63,325 bases of DNA, from contig JADGKB010000083.1 in the NCBI GenBank assembly GCA_027604185.1, positions 1-63,325 on the forward strand. The letters run 5' to 3'. The notes below the pieces were generated by a model, which was given only the letters and a program-made list of their open reading frames with translations, searched no databases and was not told the DNA's origin. The position numbers and the translations under genes are program-made. The DNA comes from Boothiomyces macroporosus. Taxonomy: Eukaryota; Chytridiomycota; Chytridiomycetes; Rhizophydiales; Terramycetaceae. Below, one piece after another: positions 22,489 to 33,700 of the stretch; position 1 is the stretch's first letter, and every line of letters starts with the position of its first letter.

Positions 22489-23539
22489 TTAGAAATCTTT
22501 AATATATTCCATGAAATCAGTGTTTTGATTATTCGCCAAATCGCTGTGTTCAAAAAGGCCGTGATCCCAGTTCAATGGAGGCAGTGAAGGAACACTGTTA
22601 TTGAATTGAGGCAAGGGTATTGGAGGCAAGAAATATTCATAATTTATAGCTTCGATTGTGTTTTTATGACACTTTTGGTATGGTTTAAATAATGTAGGTT
22701 GCATTAGTTTAGGAATCGCATTAGGATAAATTTTTGGGGTGTTGCGATACTCGTTAGAATTATCATAAAGCGCTGTATGCAAATGCAAATCGGTCAAATC
22801 ATATGGAGAGACTGGTGTGAGAGTTACCTGATCCATCATATCTAATGTTAATCGCACGTACCATCACTGTGGGTTTCGCACCCTATATCATTTTTCCTTT
22901 GTTTAGCGGATTCTAGCTCTCTTAATCTTCTTTCCTTAATGTAATGCTTTGGCGACATTCCTCTGATGATGAACGGCTCAGAAGTGCTTGTTGCAATAAG
23001 CACTCTGTGACCATTTTCAAGGTGACCATACAGCTTGGCTGACAATTCAACGTACCTTTTCACTCCTTTGCTGCCAGCAGGAGTTGATGATCTAAATTGC
23101 ATTCGTTCAAAGTAAGTACTAGTAGGTACTCCAGGCATTGGCGAGTCTATGCCAACCAGAGAAAGTTTTGGATGTTCAGGTAGTCTTTTTCTTTTGGAGG
23201 TATAAAATGAGATATGTATAGGTTGTTTGCCAGATTTCGCTTCTATCTCCACCATAAAGTTACGGATTTCTTCGCGTACATTGTACTGAACTGTATAATA
23301 TTTGTCACAGTTTTCTTGAAATCCATTGGCAGAAAGGTCAATGGACACATTGGCCGTAAAGTAGTTTCTTCTGTAACAAAAAATTTCGCCGTCCTCCTCA
23401 GCAAATCCATGGTCAAGACTGGGTGTAACTGTAAGCTTCCTATGGTCAAATTGAATTACATTAGAGAGTCATTAATGAATATTGGAAGGCTGTGTTTTGT
23501 ATGGAACCTTGTATCATAGGTACTAGGTACTTTCTTCAT
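22489..23539 (-). CDS. Ndt80/PhoG-like DNA-binding transcription factor 2
   Basis: Three exons with two 20-nt introns give 336 aa. The fold blocks parallel its neighbour: DHGFAEEDGEIFCYRRNYFTANVS, RMQFRSSTPAGSKGVKRYVEL, TSEPFIIRGMSPKHY. The C-terminal third differs, being Pro/Asn/Leu-rich with DLTDLHLHTALYDNS and a FMEYIKDF end. The ATG at 23539 (MKKVPSTYDTRF) parallels MKKNLSTYNPTFF in the first gene, confirming the start. The shared N-termini and adjacent position point to tandem duplication; the intron present here but absent from the sister shows gain or loss since then. Confidence 0.9.
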
Positions 23540-23748
23540 GAATTTCCACCAATAATTTACGTTTATTAACCAACCACATCGCTGAATATCGTTTGCTTTT
23601 ATTCAGAGATTCAAATTTTCTGTGTTTTGTAGAACCCTGGCCAATACGAGTCGGAACTGTCACACAAGCACGAATATGAGTGAAATTTGGAACTTTCAAA
23701 CTCTCGTTAAACCGCTAATCTAGTTCAACTCAAGTATAGAACTATAAA

Positions 23749-24159
23749 ATGTATCTGAATTGCATGGATTTCATACAGTTGTATCAGGTATACTACCGTG
23801 ATTTCCCACAATCGTTTTGTCAAACCTGTGGCGTAGTCTGGCGTTCTTTGTGGTTGGAAAATCGATCACACCATGAACAAAGCAGATGTAAATCATTTGA
23901 ATCAAACACATCAAGAATAAAAAGAAATGTAGTATTGATATACATATTTACAAGCGCTAATTGTTTGGAAATACGTGGTTTGAATCCTCAAGGCAATGCA
24001 AACTTTTTCAATGTCTGTGGACAAGAACGGATTCGTCCAAGAATTGATAGGTACACTGACCTCCTTTCCTCATTCAAAATAGAAGAAAACGTGGAAGCCA
24101 TCTTCAACTGTTACTGTGATTTATCTAATGAATTGACACTCGATGTATTGAAAGAGTAA
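23749..24159 (+). CDS. Hypothetical ORF, uncertain
   Basis: An open frame of 136 codons, rich in Cys and Asn, that ends 11 bp before the convergent RFC gene. I see no family, signal peptide or membrane segment. The N-terminal C-x2-C (FCQTCGVVW) is the only motif-like feature. Spliced forms are possible given the intron style of this genome, so the true product may differ. Reported because it fills an otherwise empty gap. Confidence 0.3.
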   Translation: MYLNCMDFIQLYQVYYRDFPQSFCQTCGVVWRSLWLENRSHHEQSRCKSFESNTSRIKRNVVLIYIFTSANCLEIRGLNPQGNANFFNVCGQERIRPRIDRYTDLLSSFKIEENVEAIFNCYCDLSNELTLDVLKE

Positions 24160-24170
24160 CAGTACCATGT

Positions 24171-25192
24171 TTATTTGGAACAAAGCAGAGAAAGTAATTG
24201 AAGATGCTCATCAGCGCCATCAACAATTTTTCTTTCAACTTTACCTAGCGCGACTGCTAATCGTTGTTTTTCTACTTTGCTGAACAGAATACCTTCTGTT
24301 ATTTCTTGGTGAAGTTGCGAGATTATCTGTAATCCAGAATACCCCTCCTGCAGTATCGATTTTAGCCCAGTGCTGATTTCATCAAAGTTACCAGCTTGCC
24401 ATTTAGTTATTAATGGATTAAGCACAGAGCTGGGAATCATTCCTGTTAGCTCATATATATCATCTTGAGTGACTCTGTTTGATTTGAACAACTGTTTGGC
24501 AGTTTGTAATAATGTTATTGCTTGACGAAGATCCCCGTCAGACACGTCAACCAATGCTTCAAGAGTCTTTGATTAATTTTGCTTACCTCTCTATTGCAAT
24601 ATAAAGACTCCATCTCGCTAATGTGATTTAGTCTATCAACCATTTGCTCCTTTGGTAAAGGTTTAAATCTAAACTTTGCACATCTACTAGCAAGCGGTTC
24701 GATTATTCTGGATACATAGTTACATATAATACAGAATCTAGATTAGTAATTATTACCTAGTGACCTTTGAATAAGTTTCCATCGTTCTACGCAGGGCAGC
24801 TTGTGCATCTGCAGTCAAAGAATCCGCTTCATCCAGAATAATAAGTTTGTATGGAGGAGAGTTTCCATCGTTAGAAACAGCCAATTTAGCAAAGTCCTTG
24901 ATCTTTGTTCTTACAACATTGATACCACGTTCATCAGATGCATTCATTTCCAGAACCCTTGATTTGTAATTAGATTTGTAAATCTCCTTTGCCAGTGCAA
25001 TGATTGTACTGGTCTTTCCTGTGCCAGCTGGACCATAGAATAATAGATGAGGCAACTAGAGTTAATCAAATCGACATTTTTAGATTCAATTGAGGACTGT
25101 AATGCCTGAACACTTGCTTCTTGAGAGACGACTTCCCCAAGTGACTTTGGTCGGTATTTCTCAACCCACAGCATTTCCTTTTGATCAGACAT
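24171..25192 (-). CDS. RFC4: Replication factor C small subunit (human RFC4 / yeast Rfc2 type)
   Basis: Four exons give 320 aa. It is a clamp-loader AAA+ subunit that opens PCNA for DNA replication. Seen in order: [17 protein letters not shown], Walker [18 protein letters not shown], Walker B LIILDEAD, the arginine-finger block SRC with FRFKPL, then the collar domain ending [13 protein letters not shown]. The last block is diagnostic for the RFC4/Rfc2 subunit. Introns are 20, 19 and 20 nt; the first has a GTCGAT donor, one of the few departures from GTA. Length is close to the family norm. Confidence 0.95.
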
Positions 25193-25580
25193 TTTAGAGA
25201 TTGAAAAATATTTCGGACAAGAAAAATACAGCAAACGGCTGTTCTCCAATATTAATAGTTTCGGTGATATTCATCAAGTAATCCGGTATTTCGAAAATAG
25301 TTTTACACAAGAAATTATACATGTGTAGGGTATATCTTCCAGGAACTGCTACACACGAATCAAGATCTATTTACTCTATAGGTTATTCCCTATTCACCAA
25401 GTTGAAGCTCAATACTCGTCTTTCCACCAATAGCCCAAGAAATTATTGCTTTAATATTTGTTCGACTATGAAACCCCAATTATTATGTAACATTTCATCA
25501 TGGTGAAACAAATATTTAGTGTGGCTTGCTTGCCGCTAAAAAAGCTCACCTGAGCGCTATTTTCGCTGAAAAAAAAAGTA
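25193..25580. promoter_or_regulatory. Divergent promoter between RFC4 and the BIM1-like gene
   Basis: Nearly 390 bp between two divergently transcribed genes. AT-rich; no coding or RNA feature recognised. Confidence 0.45.
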
Positions 25581-26063
25581 ATGTTCAAAGCTATTCTTGT
25601 TACTACCGCTCTAGCTCACTTTAAATTAACTAATCCTCCAACAAGAGGATTCGACGATTTAAAAGAATTCACCGCTCCTTGCTCCGGTTTCCCCCTTTCT
25701 ACCAGAACACCTTTCCAATTTGTCTCTACCCTCTCTATTACTTCCTACCACAGCACTGCCTCGTACAATACCTCAATATCATTTTCACAAGACCCCCAAA
25801 CACAAAGTGATTTTGTACCATGGGGTGGTGTAGTGCAGTGCACCCTTGGTAACTGCCCAGATGTTCCATTCGATTTCCAAAAGGCATTTCCTGATAAAGT
25901 GAAAACCGGAGTGAACGCTACTCTTCAAGTTATTTTCAATTCTCCTGACGGAATACTGTACAACTGCGGTGACATTACCTTTACTGATAGCGCTAGTTCT
26001 CTAACTAATTCAGCACTGAAGCATTTTTCACTCTTGCCGTTGGTTTTACTTTTTGTTCAATAA
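25581..26063 (+). CDS. BIM1/X325-type copper-binding, GPI-anchored surface protein
   Basis: Single exon, 160 aa. A short signal peptide should be cleaved after LAHF's alanine, leaving an N-terminal histidine (HFKLTNPPTRGF), the copper-brace arrangement of the LPMO-like X325/BIM1 family. Further family marks are FTAPCSGF, spaced cysteines and NCGDITF near the end. The C-terminus is a hydrophobic tail after a Ser-rich stretch, as expected for a GPI anchor. Cryptococcus Bim1 helps copper import; other members act at the cell surface without cellulose cleavage. A role in copper binding at the surface is therefore inferred. The family is essentially fungal, which supports the assignment of the organism. 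Confidence 0.85.
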   Translation: MFKAILVTTALAHFKLTNPPTRGFDDLKEFTAPCSGFPLSTRTPFQFVSTLSITSYHSTASYNTSISFSQDPQTQSDFVPWGGVVQCTLGNCPDVPFDFQKAFPDKVKTGVNATLQVIFNSPDGILYNCGDITFTDSASSLTNSALKHFSLLPLVLLFVQ

Positions 26064-26078
26064 AGTTTTCCTAATCTA

Positions 26079-26255
26079 ATGTCAACTATTGAGGAACGAA
26101 TACAGAACGAAAGCTCTGCAGAGTATAGCGATGATGAAGATCAGGAAATAGATACAACTAAAGTAATGTTACTGCTAACACCAATGCTGTCGAAAGCACT
26201 CGGCAAGTTGTGTATGATTATGCTATTACGATACATGTACAACAAAATGAAATAA
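26079..26255 (+). CDS. Possible 58-residue membrane micro-protein
   Basis: An ORF of 58 codons starts 16 bp after the BIM1-like stop and ends before AATAAA-like sequence. It has an acidic first half (SSAEYSDDEDQEID) and a hydrophobic second half (LGKLCMIMLLRYMY) ending in lysines, resembling a small tail-anchored protein. No family recognised. It may instead be 3' UTR. Confidence 0.3.
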   Translation: MSTIEERIQNESSAEYSDDEDQEIDTTKVMLLLTPMLSKALGKLCMIMLLRYMYNKMK

Positions 26256-26259
26256 AAAG

Positions 26260-29200
26260 TTATATTAAAATACGATCAGGAGGACCGAAAATTGAATCTA
26301 CTACTTGGTAATAGTGGTCTTCGTATTCAAAGGAGAGATTGTAAGCGACTGCAATCAAGAACAGGAGCAGGAATATCACAAAGTTGCGCATATTGATTTG
26401 GGTGAATTTCCTTGTTTTCTTTTGTTCAAATACTCCTGGGGTTGCGATTGACATTTGGGATTCGTTAACTAATTGGTATTGCTCTTGTTGGAGAATAGAG
26501 TACTGTTCATTCTTTGTTTGTTCATCATCAAACACGTTTGCTACAACACTTGATACGTGGCTCCTTGATTGCTCATTTTTAGTTTTGCAATTAAGACATT
26601 CTGGGATTGCGGATTTCTTTTGGTCAACCATTTCAAAAAAGATATCCTTCATTTGCTTTGCTCTTTCGACTTCATGTTCAAAATCTATATCAGATTCAAT
26701 TACCACTATTTACATCTGATACGTTATTTGTACAGTGTCTGAGATCGGTTTTTACTTCGTTTACCCAATCTTTAGCTTCAGCCATAAACAACTTGCGTTG
26801 ATAGAGCTCATGTCTTGTATCACATAAAATATGTTCAAGATTCTGAATTTGCAATTGTAAGGAATTCAACGTTAGCATTAAATTACTTTTTCTTCTTCAT
26901 ATAAGCGACAAACCTGCTTGATTCTATTTTCAACCCATTTTTCATCCACTTGGACTTCATATACTTCAGTAGATCTAATTTCATTGATTTCCTGTTCAAG
27001 ACTGCTGTTCAAATGTTGCAGTTTTTCATTTTCTCTTTGAGCGTTCTAGTTTAATTATCATAATACCTTTAATTGATTCATAATACCTTCTAATTCAACT
27101 TCATTGTTATGCTTTTCAACTAGTTTATCATATTGTTCAAAATACAGATTGATTTGCCTGTCCTTTTGCGATATATCATATTCCAAGTCTTTAATAGTTT
27201 GAGTGAGCTTGTTGATGGACTGATTAAAGGTTCGCTCTTCTTCATTTTTAAGCTTATTCAATTCACGTATCTCTTCTTTCAAGTTGGAAATTTCCAAAGA
27301 GTCTTTCTTTTTTTGGTCTTCCAGTTCAACAACCTTTTGTTCCAACTACGTTAATATGCATTACTGTTTTAATTGAATATGCTAGTTCATTTGCTCCTAA
27401 TTTTAGGGAGCCCAGTTCTTTTCTGGTGGCTATTAGTGTGCTCGATACATCATCCTTATCATCGCAAACTGTCTTGTAAGCCTTTTCCATTGATTCTAGC
27501 TGTTTGTGACTCTTCTTTAGTTGTTTCTTTAGCTTTCTATTTTCAAGTTCCAAATGATTGTCAGGATCAATTGCACCAACCATACCGCCAATTTGCGATT
27601 CAGAGTCGTGGATTGAGCTAGTTTCGATGGAAATTGAGGATTGGGAAAGATTGTCTGGAACTGCTTCTTGCTCAGTTTGCTTCCAATACTCTATTTTGTC
27701 TTTGAATTGCTGAGAATGATTTTCACCAAACGATTTTGAATCTCTACGGTTTTCCTTCTTTAATTGATCAATCGGACTTTCGGGAGAGATATCGATATCA
27801 CCGCTGTATTTTCTTCGGAAAGCAGTCATATGTCTTGGTGAAATTGGTTTGCTGACTTGATATACCAGTTTCTTTGGGTCTTTAGATTCCTCCAGTTGAC
27901 CTTGTTCTTCAAAAATACTCTTATCATCAAGTTTCAACAGATTCTTTTCATCTTCAAATGGGTTGGTTGGCACAATATCTGGCTTCATACTTGGTGGAAT
28001 TGGATCTTGACTCTTTTTAGATTCGTTCAATTCCCCAATGTTCATTGATGTATCATGATCTAGCAGCTCTGCATTAGAAATCTTTTCAAAATCTTCTTGT
28101 TCTTCGTGTTCTATTTGAGGCTCTTTGCTTTTCATTGGCGAAAGAGTAAATTCCTTGAAATTCTCTATTTCTGTCAAAGCTTCCTTTTTTATCCTTGGAG
28201 AAAGAACAGGCAAATTGCTTTTAAACGCCTTGTCCTTCTTTGATGGAGTAGGAAATTGTTCCAAATTGCTGATATCCAACAAATTTACGTTTTCTTTAGT
28301 TTCTACTGCCCCAGCATACTTGGTGTTGGCATCGTTAATTGGCGACCCAATTAGGTTACTGCTGTCAATTTTTAGCAAAGGGGAGCCGATTAAATTGCTG
28401 GTATTTCTGTAAGCAAGGGGGGAAATCAAGTCTTTTTCAGCCTTCATTGTTGCAGGAGATTCATTTACATCATTTGGTTCCTTTTTGATACTATTTTCCA
28501 TCAAGTTTCCATTTTCTTTCAACAGTGGGGATTTATGGGAAACCTGCTCCTTTGGATGAACTGGTGAAGTGAGATTGCTTGGTGAAGGTATTTTCGATGG
28601 TCGATCTGCAAACTTTTCACTTTCAAGAATAGACTTGTATTCATTCTTTAACGGACTACCACTGTAATCTGTCTTTTTCAGCATTGATATTCTAGAGTGG
28701 CTTTTAAATCCTCCAAGATTTCCAATCGATTCATTTTCCAACAAAGACATGGTGTCATTTTGTTTCACTGGGATCTTTGATTGCAACTTTTCAAGACTCT
28801 TTTCAAAAGTTCCTGGGGAATCCAATATATTTACATAATGCTTTTTGATTTCCCATTCGTTTTCTTTAATAGGTGAGTTGAGATAGTTCAAATATTCATC
28901 ATTTGATGCTTTCGACAAATCTTTCTTTACCGGTGTGGTATTGAATCCAAAAGTGGAACCAAACTCTTTAACTTCAGTGTTTGCAATATAATAGCTTGCG
29001 TCAAGACCTTTCTTGATATTCTTTTTTTGGAAGAAACTGTCTGATTCCAGCTCTTTCTGAAAAGAAACCCTTGATTCCAATTCTCTTGCAGTAGAACCAA
29101 CTTCAATATTTCTACCAAATGCACTTTCAAATTTTTCATGGACAGGGGAATCTTTGGGAATATCATTTCCAAAGCTAAAGTCAAAGGATTTCTTTGAATT

Positions 29201-30029
29201 ATGAGTTCCAGTAACTTCATACTTGTTTGAAACAAGATCTGACTGGTTTTCTTCTGTTATTGTTTGCCTGGCCGTAAAGCCAAACGAAAACGCACTTGTT
29301 TCTTTCGTTTTTACTGGGGAATCTTGTGGTATATCAATGTTAAAAGTAATTTTTGCTGGTGAATCCTCGTTTTTAGTTTTGTCGCTGTTGATCTTTGAAT
29401 CATCCTTTGTAGTCGCTTTAAAACTAAATTTAACAGGGGATTCCTGCGGGACATCATTTCCAAAGCTAATCTTGGCTGGCGAATCTTGAGGGGCGTCTTG
29501 GCCAAAACTGATATTACCTCGACTTTCTAGTGGATCATCCTCAGGAACATCTTGTCCAAAGCTGATTTTTCCGCTCAACTTTTCTTCTACCTTAAACTCA
29601 TCATCCAAGCTGAATCTCTTGGTTTTAAATTCCTGGAGGATTGAGCTACGTGGAAAATCATCCTTTTCTTCTGCAAAAGTATTTGACGGTAAATATCCCA
29701 ACCTTCCTTCCAGTTGGAGAGACTCCTGAAATGGATCGTTGCTCTCTGCAAATAACCCTCTGCTCTTATTGATGCTTTCATTGATACTGTTGAACAGAAA
29801 TGATCCGTCAAGTATTTCATCCGCAGAAGCATTCTTTTTATCAAGATTGTCTGTATTAGAATAAAATACCTAGATATTCACTGTACAGTTCCAGCAGCTG
29901 AATAACAGGGAACTTCATTTCAATATCTGCGGGAAACGTTTTTGGGTCTATGGGAGTGAGCTTTAGAAATTCTCCTATCGTAATTTCTTCCCTATCTCCT
30001 ATTTTTTCTGCTAGCTCCTCCAAGTTCAT
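26260..30029 (-). CDS. Large tail-anchored coiled-coil protein with SFGxDxPxDSP repeats
   Basis: Six exons give 1,223 aa. After a conserved-looking first exon (EELAEKIGDREEITIGEFLKLTPIDPK) comes a repeat region (about 29130-29700) with at least six degenerate copies of [IF]SFGxDxPx[DE]SP[AV]K, then further SP-rich text with repeated NLIGSP. The C-terminal third is heptad-rich coiled coil. A single membrane helix, VIFLLLFLIAVAY, sits near the end with a short lumenal tail. Many Ser-Pro sites suggest control by proline-directed (cell-cycle) kinases. The layout fits a nuclear-envelope, spindle-pole or Golgi tether, but I cannot name it. Introns are 19-21 nt; the one at 26867-26886 (20 nt) ends GTTG. 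An in-frame AG alternative of 44 nt exists there. Confidence 0.75.
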
Positions 30030-30060
30030 TTGATTTTTGTTTCGGACAGAAGAAAAAATC
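30030..30060. promoter_or_regulatory. 31-bp divergent intergenic space
   Basis: Only 31 bp separate the start codons of the coiled-coil gene (minus) and ZFAND1 (plus). Promoter elements must overlap the coding regions or each other. Confidence 0.6.
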
Positions 30061-30699
30061 ATGGAATTACAAAAGGAATGTTCTCTTTGCAGGAGCGCTG
30101 ATTTCCTCCCATTTACCTGTTTGCAATGTTCTAAATTATTCTGCACTGATCACCGATTCAATCACGGCTGTAAGGATAGCATCAATGAAATAATACCAAT
30201 CCAGGAATCTTTAAAAAAGGGATGTGATTTCACAGATTGCAAAACAGTGGATATAATTTCTAGCTCTTGCCAGATTTGCTCAAAGTCCTTTTGCTTGAAG
30301 CATCGCCATTCAGTAGATCATGACTGCATCAAGCAAGAAGCGGTAATTAAACCAGAGAAAAAGATTGTCAAGATTAAAACCAAACCAAACCCCAAGATTG
30401 ATCTTATGAGGCTGAAACAGTCAGCGAAAGGCAATGGCGATATACCAATGGAACAAAGGGCTTACTTTAAAGTGAATGAAAAGAACTTGTTCTTCAAAAG
30501 GGAAATTGTGGTTGGAAAATTGCTGGATCTCTGTCTAAAGGAATTGGGAATGCTGTTCAATGAAAACCTGGGTTTGTACGGAGTAGACACCAGTGGAAAT
30601 GAAACGCTGCTGAACACCAGTGATAAAATTGAAGACTTGTTTACTAGAAACGTTCTTTATAACGGGTGTACTTTGCTTTTGAAAAACTCTGGAAATTAG
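30061..30699 (+). CDS. ZFAND1: AN1-type zinc finger protein, ZFAND1-like
   Basis: Single exon, 212 aa. Two AN1 fingers are visible: CSLC...CLQCSKLFCTDHRFNHGC and CDFTDC...CQICSKSFCLKHRHSVDHDC. A basic linker (KPEKKIVKIKTKPNP) and a ubiquitin-like C-terminal domain with FKREIVVGKLLDLCLKELG follow. ZFAND1 (yeast Cuz1) brings Cdc48/p97 and the proteasome to arsenite-induced stress granules, so a proteotoxic-stress role is likely. The ATG at 30061 is chosen because it places MELQKECSLC at the N-terminus as in the family. Confidence 0.88.
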   Translation: MELQKECSLCRSADFLPFTCLQCSKLFCTDHRFNHGCKDSINEIIPIQESLKKGCDFTDCKTVDIISSSCQICSKSFCLKHRHSVDHDCIKQEAVIKPEKKIVKIKTKPNPKIDLMRLKQSAKGNGDIPMEQRAYFKVNEKNLFFKREIVVGKLLDLCLKELGMLFNENLGLYGVDTSGNETLLNTSDKIEDLFTRNVLYNGCTLLLKNSGN

Positions 30700-30789
30700 T
30701 CTTGATTAGTATCTGCTTATTTCTCGAAAATAAATTTTCAGCTCGAGTTTGTAAACAAAGAATTAAACTTTTTTTCGCGCAAGATCAGC

Positions 30790-33700
30790 ATGCAAGTGAG
30801 TTTCAGACAACTGGATGGACTTGTTAGCGATATCAAACCAGAGATACCGATTAGACAAAGGACAATCGTGCCAGCAAAGCGTATTCATTTGCATATCTCA
30901 CCAACTCCACCACCGCCTCCCGCCCAAAAGAGGAAACTGGTAAGGAAAAGTTGTGTAGTTGCAAACGTTCAAGTAAAGACACCGACCATACCTCACAAGA
31001 AAAAGACGCGAAAGGTACATAATTACTTACAAGACTGCTCATATTGAGTCACCAATATTTCGAGATTACAAGGACAACAAGACTAGTATTCTTGGATTAG
31101 AACGAGTTCAACTCTCTGAGCCATCTTTAATCTTGGAGAAAGACAGAGGAATCCCTGGGACTCCAAAAAAAATAGTTCACGACAAAAAGATTGACCTTAA
31201 TTTACCCGAACAAAAGATTAACCTTCAAGATGTAAAGATCAGTGTAGCGCCTGTGATAGAGAAACCAAAGACGGATATCTTGTTGGCTAAAACCGAAATT
31301 CTTCCAAAGGTTGATTTGACTACTCCTCCACTAGAACCAGTGGAACTACCAAAAAAGAGTCATCTGGGATTGATGGGAGTAGAGAAAAAAGCACCTGTTG
31401 AAAAAATAGAATTGGCGGCAAAGCTACTTCTTGATAGACAAACAATCCCAAAGAAAATCAAAAAAAGACCAAAATCTCCAGAGTTGATCACAGAGTCTCC
31501 AAAGCCAAAGAGATTAAATCCAAATGAACGAAAAGAAATCAGAGAGTTTATCAAATCTAAAAAACTGCAAGAAAAGGACAAGGAAATGGAAAAGGAAATC
31601 AAGTCCAAGCAAGAATTAGAAAGAAGAAAAAAGAATTTGGAAATATTAAACTTGAAAAGAAAGTTGAGGTTGGATATGAATGTCAAACGCAAAATCGAAA
31701 TTGACAAGAAAGTTAAAGATGAAGAAATACAAACTGAAATCAAAAAAGAAGAACCGAAAGAGCCAATAGTTCAACCCGTACCTATTCCTGACAATAAGCA
31801 AGAAACTGTTGAAAGAAAAGTAGAATCTATAAACGAACCTACAGATAAACCAAAATCAGATATTAAAATTGGCAGTAATGCTTTGCCAGAATCCTTAAAG
31901 ATTGACAAGCAGGATATTTCTGTTGGTAATCGGCTTCCCGATCCTAAAGCAATTCTTTCATCAAGTGCTATCGAACAGACAACTTTACAAGCAGCACCTC
32001 AAGCAACTGATCCGATCGAAGCCAAACAAGCCGGCCAAAATAGGACCGATTCCATTACCACTGAAATTCAAGCTGTTCATCAAAAAACTGATGCCAAAGA
32101 TATCGCGTCAGTTGTAGTCAGTAATCCAATCGAAAGTGCTAAAGAGCATTCAGCACCATCGCCATTTATAGGATCGCTGGTTATTCCGGTTGAAACCCCA
32201 TCAAAAGATCCGAGATTCGAAAAGGTTGCACAACAAATCAAACTACTAGAGAAAAGAGTACAAGACAAATTGAATAAAGAAGAACTGGATAAATTAAAAG
32301 AAACTGAGAAGAAGGCGTCAGATATGGACTCAGTTACAGGGTTGATTGAAAAAATGAATTATTTGGCTAGTATAATAATTGAAAAAAAGGCAGAAGGAAA
32401 AAAGGAAGATGCAATAGTTATCAAGCATGAAGAAAGTAAATTAGCTGACTCCAAAGAAAAACTGCATTTGGATCCACAAGTAGATGCAACAAATACATTA
32501 GAAGGTATTAAAGAGAAGAGCGTGTCTAAGAATTCGACTGATGTGGGAATACCAAAGATTTTTGAGTCTGAATCTTTCTTGCAAAAAGAACATGTAGAGG
32601 ACCTTTCAACGGCAGCAATCAACAATCCTTCCCTGTCATTTGAACAAAAGGAAAAAATGGTTGATGTTAAACCTCTCATTCCATTAAATTCAACTCCTAA
32701 ACTAAATTTTGAAATCTCCAAGCCTGCTGTAATCCCTTCTGTACAGAATACTGGTGACTCGCAAATCGGAGTTGGATCATTACGCAAATTTGATTACATG
32801 CTGCATCATAACAAACAAAGACAGATTGCAGCTCTGAAAATCCAAGCGTTTTACAAAAGAAGACTCAAAAAAAGAGTTAATAGCCTGATTTTGAAATCAG
32901 ATTTGGTGGATGTTGAACAGAGTGATGTTGTAGTGTCTTTTAAGCACACTTTACCAATGCCATCAATACAGCCAACAAAGCTAGATTTTGCAGATAAAAC
33001 AAGTAAAGTGCCTTTGAAAGGTACTCAATCTAACACAGCTGAAATCAAACACTCAGAAATTCCATTTGGTGTTCCGAAAGAGTTGGTAGAAAAAAATACT
33101 CTGCAGGAAAACTCAACTAAAGCCAATTCAGGTACTTGGCCGAAACACGAATCGAAAAGCATCCCAGACAATTCTTTAAAGGCTATATTTGAACCTGACC
33201 AAAACTCAATGTTTAATATATTTGCAAGAAGAATGGTTGTGGAAGATGATTCATTGGCAAAACATCTAAAAATGAAAGAGGACACTACCAATCTATCTGT
33301 TGATACCAAGCCACCTATGGTTGATGAAAAAGGTGCAAAGAAAGAAAATCAAACTAACAGCGTATCTGGAGAAACTAACGATAATATCAAGGCGGATGTT
33401 AATGAGGTGCCAAAAGTTGTGGGTAATGCCAAGTCTGTAATCGAAAAACAACCTGAAGTAGCAATTATCACAGATGAAAAGGTAAATTTCCTCTAAAATA
33501 GCAAAAGATCAGAACCGAGGGAATTGTACAAAGTACGGAACCGGTAAATGCTGCAAAAATACCTCAACCAGTAAAAGCTGTAGAATTTTCAAACTCTATA
33601 CATTACAATTTCCCATCTGGTGGAAATATCTCATTCAAGGATGACATCTCGTCAATAACTTCGGATTACAGTGAATACAGCGACAACTTTGAGCAAATAT

